NCBI GenBank assembly: GCA_034211175.1
Contig: JAXHUH010000350.1
Coordinates: 1-9,822 of the forward strand
Length of the DNA: 9,822 bases
From: JAXHUH01 sp034211175
GTDB taxonomy: Bacteria > Actinomycetota > Acidimicrobiia > Acidimicrobiales > CAIXPF01
Direction: 5' to 3'
The position numbers were made by a program, and so were the translations under genes. This document shows, one piece after another, positions 5,388-9,822 of this stretch. Position 1 is the stretch's first letter; the number at the start of each line of letters is the position of its first letter. The notes under the pieces were generated by a model. It was not told the DNA's origin and did not search any database. It was given only the letters and a program-made list of their open reading frames with translations.

Positions 5388-7352
5388 TCACAGGTGGCGG
5401 GTGAGCCAGGCGGCGACCTCGCCGTACCAGTGGATCGAGTTGGCGGGCGAGAGGATCCAGTGGTTCTCGTCGGGGTAGTGGACGAGGCGGGCGTCGACGC
5501 CCTTCGCCTTCAGCACCCCGTACAGCTCGAGGCCCTGACCGACCGGCACCCGGTGGTCGCGGTCGCCGTGGATGACGAGGGTCGGGGTCGAGAACCCGCC
5601 GGCGTGGGCCATCGGGCTCCACCGCTGGACCCGGTCGAGGTCGTCCCACGGGACCGCGCCGTGGGCCTCGCCGAGCCCCTCGGTGCCGTCGGTGGCGTAC
5701 ATGTTCGCCAGGTTCGTGACCGCGGCATGGGCGATGGCGCACCGGTACCGGTCGGTCCGGCCGATGAGCCACGAGACGAGGTAGCCGCCGTAGGACCCGC
5801 CCATGATCGCCATCCGCTCCGGATCGGCGAGACCGCGGTCGAATAGCACGTCGGTGGCGGCCTCGATGTCGGCGGCCGGTAGGTCGCCCCACGCACCCCG
5901 GATCGACGCCGCGTAGTCCTGCCCGAACGAGGTCGAACCGTGGAAGTTCACCAGCGCGGCCCGCAGGTGGCGGCCGACGAACGCCATCGTGTTCCACCGC
6001 CAGTGCCACGTGTCGCCGAACGTGCCGTGGGGCCCGCCGTGGATGACGTGGACCAGCGGCGCGGGGCCGTCGTCGAGGCCGGGTGCCGACACCACGAACA
6101 TCTGGACCTCGTCGCGGCGCGCGCCGGCGAACCGCACGTCCTCGACCGTCGGCAGCTCGAGGCCGGCCATCGCCTCCGCGGTGACGTCGGTGAGCGGGGT
6201 GATGATGCCGTCGGCCACGACGCGGACCAGCTCGGGCGGGCGGGTCAGCGAGCTCCGGGTTGCGACGAGGGTGCCGTCGCCGAGCGGCGAGACGCCGACG
6301 AGGGTGCCGTCGCGGGCCACCTCGGTGGGTGGGCCGTCGCCGCGCAGGCGCCAGATCGGCTGGCGGGCATCGTCCTCGGCCTCGAAGACGAGGTCGTCGC
6401 CGTCGAACGACCAGTTGGTGGGCGAGCGGTCCCAGTCGGCCGCCAGGGTCCGCTCCTCGCCGGTCGCGAGCTCGTGTGCGACGAGCCGGACCCGGTCGGC
6501 GTAGAAGCGGGGGTCGTAGGTCTTGCCGTAGACCAACCCGGTCCCGTCGGGTCGGAACCGGGGGTGGCTGGCGTGGCCCTCGTGATCGGGGGTGAGGCAC
6601 CGCTCGTCGCCGGTGGCCACGTCGGTCACGAACAGCGACCACCGGACCTGGGTGTGCGGCGGGCCGGAGCGGTTGGCGCACCAGGCGACGGTCGAGCCGT
6701 CGGGGGAGACGTCGACGTCGTCGAGCGGGTCACCGGTGTTGTCCCAGCGCATCCACCGCATCGACGACGGCGTCAGGTCGCGCACCTCGGCCCCGGCGGA
6801 GGTGCCGGTGGAGGCATCCGCGGCGACGAGGAGGAGGTGGGGGACCTCGCCGTTCGTCAGCCAGCGGTCCCAGTGGCGGAAGCGGGCGTCCTCGGTGACG
6901 TGGGCGGTGACCTTGGTGTCGGCGAGGCGATCCCGCTCGGCGCGGGTGGCGTCGAGGTCGGGGTGGTCCCGGTACACGTTGGCGACGACCACCAGGTGCC
7001 GGCCGTCGGGCATCCACCGGGCCCCGATCGCGCCGAGCGGCAGGTCGGTCACCCCGTCGGCCTCGCCGCCGTCGAGGGCCATGACGTGGACCTGTTGGCG
7101 GCCGTCGACCTTCCGCAGGAACGCGAGCCGGGCGCCGTCGGGCGAGATCACCGGCTTCGTCGCCGAGGCCGTGGTCGAGGTGAGGGCCCGCAGCGGCCGA
7201 CCGTCGAGGTGGACCTCCCACAGGCGGGTGGTGCCCACGTTCTCGTCGAGGTCGTGGGTCGTGACCGGAACGACCACCCGGCCGCCTCCGACGGCGGCGA
7301 CGCCGACCCGGGGGATCGACCACAAGCGTTCCGCATCGAGCACATCGGCCAT
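5388..7352 (-). CDS. S9 family serine peptidase (prolyl oligopeptidase / acylaminoacyl-peptidase type)
   Basis: A 654-residue two-domain peptidase expected to cut oligopeptides. No signal peptide is seen, so it is probably cytoplasmic. The start is ATG 7352-7350 (MADVLDAERLW). Residues about 20-390 form a beta-propeller with repeated blades, several carrying the S-P-D-G type turn (VISPDGARLAF, DVSPDGSTVAW). The alpha/beta-hydrolase domain follows: HVIHGGPHGTFGD (oxyanion-side loop), GGSYGGY with nucleophile Ser520, VIHGDRDHRVP with Asp599, and DENHWIL with His631. The triad is complete and in family order. There is no ribosome site. Instead, a TAACGT box ends 7 nt before the ATG, suggesting a leaderless mRNA. 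The gene lies 68 nt downstream of the histidine phosphatase on the same strand and converges on the crotonase gene with 9 nt between the stops. Confidence 0.92.
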   Translation of the reverse strand: MADVLDAERLWSIPRVGVAAVGGGRVVVPVTTHDLDENVGTTRLWEVHLDGRPLRALTSTTASATKPVISPDGARLAFLRKVDGRQQVHVMALDGGEADGVTDLPLGAIGARWMPDGRHLVVVANVYRDHPDLDATRAERDRLADTKVTAHVTEDARFRHWDRWLTNGEVPHLLLVAADASTGTSAGAEVRDLTPSSMRWMRWDNTGDPLDDVDVSPDGSTVAWCANRSGPPHTQVRWSLFVTDVATGDERCLTPDHEGHASHPRFRPDGTGLVYGKTYDPRFYADRVRLVAHELATGEERTLAADWDRSPTNWSFDGDDLVFEAEDDARQPIWRLRGDGPPTEVARDGTLVGVSPLGDGTLVATRSSLTRPPELVRVVADGIITPLTDVTAEAMAGLELPTVEDVRFAGARRDEVQMFVVSAPGLDDGPAPLVHVIHGGPHGTFGDTWHWRWNTMAFVGRHLRAALVNFHGSTSFGQDYAASIRGAWGDLPAADIEAATDVLFDRGLADPERMAIMGGSYGGYLVSWLIGRTDRYRCAIAHAAVTNLANMYATDGTEGLGEAHGAVPWDDLDRVQRWSPMAHAGGFSTPTLVIHGDRDHRVPVGQGLELYGVLKAKGVDARLVHYPDENHWILSPANSIHWYGEVAAWLTRHL

Positions 7353-7359
7353 GGCGCGG

Positions 7360-7365
7360 ACGTTA
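7360..7365 (-). promoter_or_regulatory. Candidate -10 box for a leaderless S9 peptidase transcript
   Basis: On the - strand TAACGT (7365-7360) fits the actinobacterial TANNNT -10 pattern. It is followed by exactly 7 nt and then the ATG, so transcription could begin at the A of the start codon. No purine-rich ribosome site is present between this box and the ATG. No good -35 is visible, which is common for such promoters. Confidence 0.45.
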
Positions 7366-7420
7366 CCCGTGGCTGCCGGCCGGCCCGGTTGGTCGTGCCG
7401 CCGCCATCGGGAGGGCCGAC

Positions 7421-8002
7421 TCACGGGACGTCGTGCAGATGGCTCGTGTCGTTCCAGCTCTCCAGCGCCCGGACACCCCGCTTCCAGCCGAGGACGCTGA
7501 CGCTGCCGGTGTCGAGGACGAACCGGTTGCCCTCGGTGATCGGCAGCTCGAGCCAGCGCACGGCGAGCGCCCGCAGCGTGTGCCCGTGGGAGAACACGAG
7601 CGCGTCGCCGCCGGCCGGGCGAGCGGCGAGGAGGCGGTCGATGACCTGATCGATCCGTTCGACCGCATCGGCCGGTGTGTCGCCGCCGGGCCCGCCGTCG
7701 ACCCAGAGGTCCCAGCCCGGCTGGCGGGCGTGGATCTCGGCGGTGGTGAGCCCCTCGAAGTCGCCGTAGTCCCACTCCCGCAGGTCGTCGACGACCTCGG
7801 CGCCGCCGAACCCGGCGATCTCCGCGGTCTCGACGGCGCGGCGCAGCGGGCTGGTGACGACGTGGCCGAACGTGCGCCCCGCGAGGCGGTCGGCGAGCGG
7901 TCGGGTGAGCGCCCGCCCCGCCTCGGTCAGCGGCAGGTCGGTGCGTCCGGTGTGCTGGCCGGTGACGCTCCAGCTGGTCTGGGAGTGGCGGACGAGCACC
8001 AC
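7421..8002 (-). CDS. Histidine phosphatase superfamily (phosphoglycerate-mutase-like) protein
   Basis: A 193-residue cytoplasmic phosphohydrolase of the branch that works through a phospho-histidine intermediate. The N-terminal catalytic motif is LVRHSQT (His6 the nucleophile, Arg5 beside it), with Ser7 where most members have Gly (RHG). QHTGRTDLPLTEAGR (16-30), SPLRRAVETAE (51-61, phosphate-binding Arg), REWDYGDFEG (75-84, general acid Glu76) and FSHGHTLRAL (137-146, second His139) are all in place. The substrate is not predictable from sequence. The start is GTG 8002 or the adjacent GTG 7999. Neither has a good ribosome site, and a TGA at 8023-8021 limits the frame. An ATG at 8034-8032 lies in another frame and would need a frameshift. 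The gene is 111 nt downstream of modC on the same strand. Confidence 0.88.
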   Translation of the reverse strand: MVLVRHSQTSWSVTGQHTGRTDLPLTEAGRALTRPLADRLAGRTFGHVVTSPLRRAVETAEIAGFGGAEVVDDLREWDYGDFEGLTTAEIHARQPGWDLWVDGGPGGDTPADAVERIDQVIDRLLAARPAGGDALVFSHGHTLRALAVRWLELPITEGNRFVLDTGSVSVLGWKRGVRALESWNDTSHLHDVP

Positions 8003-8113
8003 CCGCTGCTCACGGGAGGGTCACCTTCGGTCATGGATGGATTGTCCCCGGCCGCCGGGCGCTCGGCCGCATCGTCGCTCCGGTTCCCCTCGACGGGCCG
8101 GCTGGTCGTCGTG

Positions 8114-9223
8114 TCACGCCTCGGTGACGGTGATCTCGGTCGCCTTGATCGACGCCCACACCGCCGAGCCCGGGCCGAGGCCGAGCGCGGTGGCCGAGGC
8201 CGGCGTGATGTCGGCCATCAGGGGGAGCGGGTCGCCGAGGAGGACCCGGGTGGTCTCGCCGAGCGGCTCGAGGGCGGCGACGGTCGTCGACCACGTGTTG
8301 CGGGGGCTGCCGTGGGGCTCGGTGGTGTGGAGCGCGATGGCGCTCGGCCAGATGGTCACCGCCACCCGCCCCGACGTGTGGTGGTCGGCGACGTGGAGCG
8401 GCCGGGGGTGGTCGTCGAGCGTGACCGTGCCGGCCGCGATGGTGCCGGCGAGGCGGTTGGCCCCGGCCAGCGCGGCGACGTAGGGGGTGGCCGGGTGGCG
8501 TCGGATGTCGTCCGGCGTGCCCTCCTGGGTGACCCGCCCGCCCTCGACGACGCAGATCCGGTCGGCGAGCGCGAACGCGTCGGTCGGGTCGTGGGTGATC
8601 AGCAGGCGGGGCCCGCCGTAGCCGGCGAGATGGTCGGCCAGCGTCCGCCGCAGCCGGGCGCGGGTGGTGACGTCGAGGGCGGCGAGGGGCTCGTCGAGCA
8701 GCAGCAGGTCCGGCTCGGTCGCCAGCGCCCGGGCGAGCGCGACCCGCTGGGCCTGGCCGCCCGACAGCTCGGCCGGCCGTCGACCGGCGAGGTCGCCGAG
8801 GCCGAGGGTGTCGATCCACCGCCGCGCCGAGGCCCGGGCGTCGCGCCGGCGCAGCCCCCTGCTGCGGGGGCCGAACGCGACGTTGTCGGTGACGTCGAGG
8901 TGATCGAACAGGAGGTAGCGCTGGAACACGATGCCCACCCGGCGGGCGTCCGGCGGGACGAACACGTCGGCGCCGGGGTTGTCGAGCACCCGCTCGCCCA
9001 GGGTGATCCGTCCCTCGTCGAGCGCGACGAGCCCGGCCAGGGCGTCGACGGTGGTCGACTTGCCGGCACCGTTCGGCCCCAGCAGCGCCACGGTCGTGCC
9101 GGCCGCGATGCGCAGCGTCACGTCGAGGGTGAACGTGGCGCTGCGGCGGACCACGATCCGGGCGTCGAGGTCCCGACCGTCGGTCCCGTCGGGCGTGCCG
9201 TCGGCGACCTCGGCCCGGCTCAT
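8114..9223 (-). CDS. modC: Molybdate-type ABC transporter ATP-binding protein with TOBE domain
   Basis: A 369-residue ATPase that would drive uptake through the ModB permease. The start ATG 9223-9221 overlaps the modB stop as ATGA, so translation is probably coupled. Motifs in order: Walker A GPNGAGKST (49-57), Q-loop Gln101 (IVFQRYLLF), signature LSGGQAQ (153-159), Walker B LLLLDEP (173-179) with catalytic Glu178, D-loop AALD, and switch His211 (ITHD). After about residue 255 a C-terminal TOBE-like beta domain follows (RVAVTIWPSAIAL, RVLLGDPLPLMADI, AVWASIKATEITV). The ATPase plus single TOBE layout and its partner permease point to molybdate or tungstate; sulfate is less likely. The substrate is inferred from family resemblance because no binding-protein gene is in the window. 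The N-terminal 20 residues are an Asp/Gly-rich extension. Confidence 0.85.
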   Translation of the reverse strand: MSRAEVADGTPDGTDGRDLDARIVVRRSATFTLDVTLRIAAGTTVALLGPNGAGKSTTVDALAGLVALDEGRITLGERVLDNPGADVFVPPDARRVGIVFQRYLLFDHLDVTDNVAFGPRSRGLRRRDARASARRWIDTLGLGDLAGRRPAELSGGQAQRVALARALATEPDLLLLDEPLAALDVTTRARLRRTLADHLAGYGGPRLLITHDPTDAFALADRICVVEGGRVTQEGTPDDIRRHPATPYVAALAGANRLAGTIAAGTVTLDDHPRPLHVADHHTSGRVAVTIWPSAIALHTTEPHGSPRNTWSTTVAALEPLGETTRVLLGDPLPLMADITPASATALGLGPGSAVWASIKATEITVTEA

Positions 9224-9713
9224 GACCGTGTCCACCAGCGGTCGCGCATCGTGACCAGCACGACGAGCGACACCGCGACGAGCACCAGGCTGATCGCCAC
9301 CGCCGTGTCGCGGTCGGACTCCAGCGCCACGAACACCGCGAGCGGAAGCGTCTGGGTCCGGCCCTGGAGGTTGCCGGCGAAGGTGACCGTGGCGCCGAAC
9401 TCGCCGAGCGCCCGGGCCCACGCCAGCACCATGCCCGCCCGCAGCGACGGGGCGATCATCGGCAGTGTCACCCGCCGGAAGACGGTCAACCGGCCGGCCC
9501 CGAGCGTCGCCGCCGCGTCCTCGTAGCGGCGATCGAGGCCGGCGAGCGCACCCTCGACGGTGACGACCAGGAACGGCATGGCGACGAACGTGTTGGCGAC
9601 GACGACGCCCCAGGTCGAGAACGGCAGCAGGAAGCCGGTGGCGTCGTGGATCGGGCCGCCGACGATCCCCCGGCGCCCGAGCGCGAACAGCAGCGCCGCA
9701 CCCCCGACGACCG
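9220..9713 (-). CDS. modB: Molybdate-type ABC transporter permease, 5' part missing
   Basis: About 163 C-terminal residues of an inner-membrane permease of the ModB/WtpB type are visible. The cytoplasmic EAA loop that docks the ATPase is EDAAATLGAGRLTVFRRVTLPMIAP, and the family-typical ALGEFGATVTFAGNLQGRTQTLPLAVF follows. Hydrophobic helices lie on either side (VVGGAALLFALG, GVVVANTFVAMPFLVV, TAVAISLVLVAVSLVVLV). It ends at TGA 9222-9220, overlapping the modC ATG. Upstream of 9713 the DNA becomes an inverted copy of the gene's own middle. The frame stays open to an ATG at 9765, but those residues (MTTRNGMATNV and on) are antisense readings of modB, not its true N-terminus. The real 5' part and any modA lie elsewhere or were lost at the fold-back junction. 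Confidence 0.85.
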
Positions 9714-9822
9714 GGGGCGTCGTCGTCGCCAACACGTTCGTCGCCATGCCGTTCCTGGTCGTCACCGTCGAGGGTGCGCTCGCCGGCCTCGATCGCCGCT
9801 ACGAGGACGCGGCGGCGACGCT
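9503..9822. repeat. Large inverted repeat (109-bp perfect arms) reaching the window end
   Basis: Bases 9714-9822 are the exact reverse complement of 9503-9611. Just inside, 9713 mismatches 9612, and 9708-9712 (CGACC) pairs again with 9613-9617, so the arms are 115 bp with one mismatch around a 90-nt spacer. The right arm runs off the window, so its full length is unknown. Both arms encode the same modB segment (GVVVANTFVAMPFLVV to EDAAATL) in opposite directions. The short partial match at the inner edge is what a strand-switch at microhomology would leave. Confidence 0.95.
9714..9822 (+). pseudogene. Inverted duplicate fragment of modB
   Basis: On the + strand this stretch reads VVVANTFVAMPFLVVTVEG and on to RRYEDAAATL, identical to the modB segment encoded on the - strand at 9503-9611. 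It has no start signal of its own and is joined to the antisense of the modB 5' region. Whether a complete second modB lies beyond the window, or this is a fold-back assembly end, cannot be decided here. Confidence 0.8.

Noticed and set aside
5940..7649. A 569-codon open frame on the + strand opposite the S9 peptidase
   Set aside because: It is antisense to a complete catalytic-triad peptidase, with no domain or ribosome site. It is a shadow of GC-rich codon usage.
8003..8113. Terminator or promoter between modC and the phosphatase
   Set aside because: Only a 5-bp CCCGG/CCGGG stem (8047-8059) and generic GC-rich symmetry are present. This is not enough to call a site.
7433..9526. A 697-codon open frame on the + strand opposite the phosphatase and modC
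   Set aside because: It crosses the boundary between two well-supported genes, has an Arg/Gly/Asp-rich composition without motifs, and is the mirror of their codon bias.
9714..9765. ATG at 9765 (- strand) as the true start of modB
   Set aside because: These bases belong to the inverted copy of modB itself, so the encoded residues are antisense readings. ModB permeases have further helices upstream that are missing here.

Overview
The window is GC-rich (roughly 70% by eye). Its real reading frames have third codon positions that are nearly all G or C, and it uses GTG starts freely. Together with the gene types present, this suggests a high-GC actinobacterium, perhaps an Acidimicrobiia-like environmental lineage. 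That placement is an inference: no rRNA or other marker gene is present. No tRNA, CRISPR array, insertion sequence or phage gene was recognised.

Layout from left to right. (1) The 3' end of an unrecognised membrane-anchored protein on + (2-346), followed by a hairpin. (2) A secreted metzincin-like zinc metalloprotease lipoprotein on + (594-2162) with a Ser/Thr/Ala-Pro-Asp repeat linker. (3) A stem-loop-rich spacer (2163-2605) that appears to hold a short 56-codon gene on + (2373-2543) and a perfect 25-bp inverted repeat. That repeat overlaps the stop codon of the next, convergent gene. (4) On -, a D-amino-acid oxidase gene broken by an apparent 1-nt deletion (2606-3585), preceded by a TauE/SafE-type permease (3693-4442). 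(5) On +, a crotonase/enoyl-CoA hydratase (4620-5378), divergent from the permease across a 177-bp region containing a 16-bp palindrome and an 8-bp stem-loop. (6) On -, an S9 prolyl-oligopeptidase-type serine peptidase (5388-7352), a histidine phosphatase (7421-8002), and the molybdate-type ABC ATPase modC (8114-9223). modC overlaps the permease gene modB (9220 to about 9713) by ATGA.

Most of the content is ordinary accessory metabolism: peptide and amino-acid breakdown (metalloprotease, S9 peptidase, D-amino-acid oxidase), acyl-CoA metabolism and molybdate uptake. I see no convincing undescribed multi-gene system.

The strongest structural anomaly is at the right edge. Bases 9714-9822 are a perfect reverse-complement copy of 9503-9611, so part of modB appears twice, head to head, and the gene's true 5' part is absent. 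This has the form of a fold-back (chimeric or misassembled) contig end, although a genuine inverted duplication cannot be excluded from the sequence alone. The apparent frameshift in the oxidase may likewise be either a sequencing error or a real mutation.
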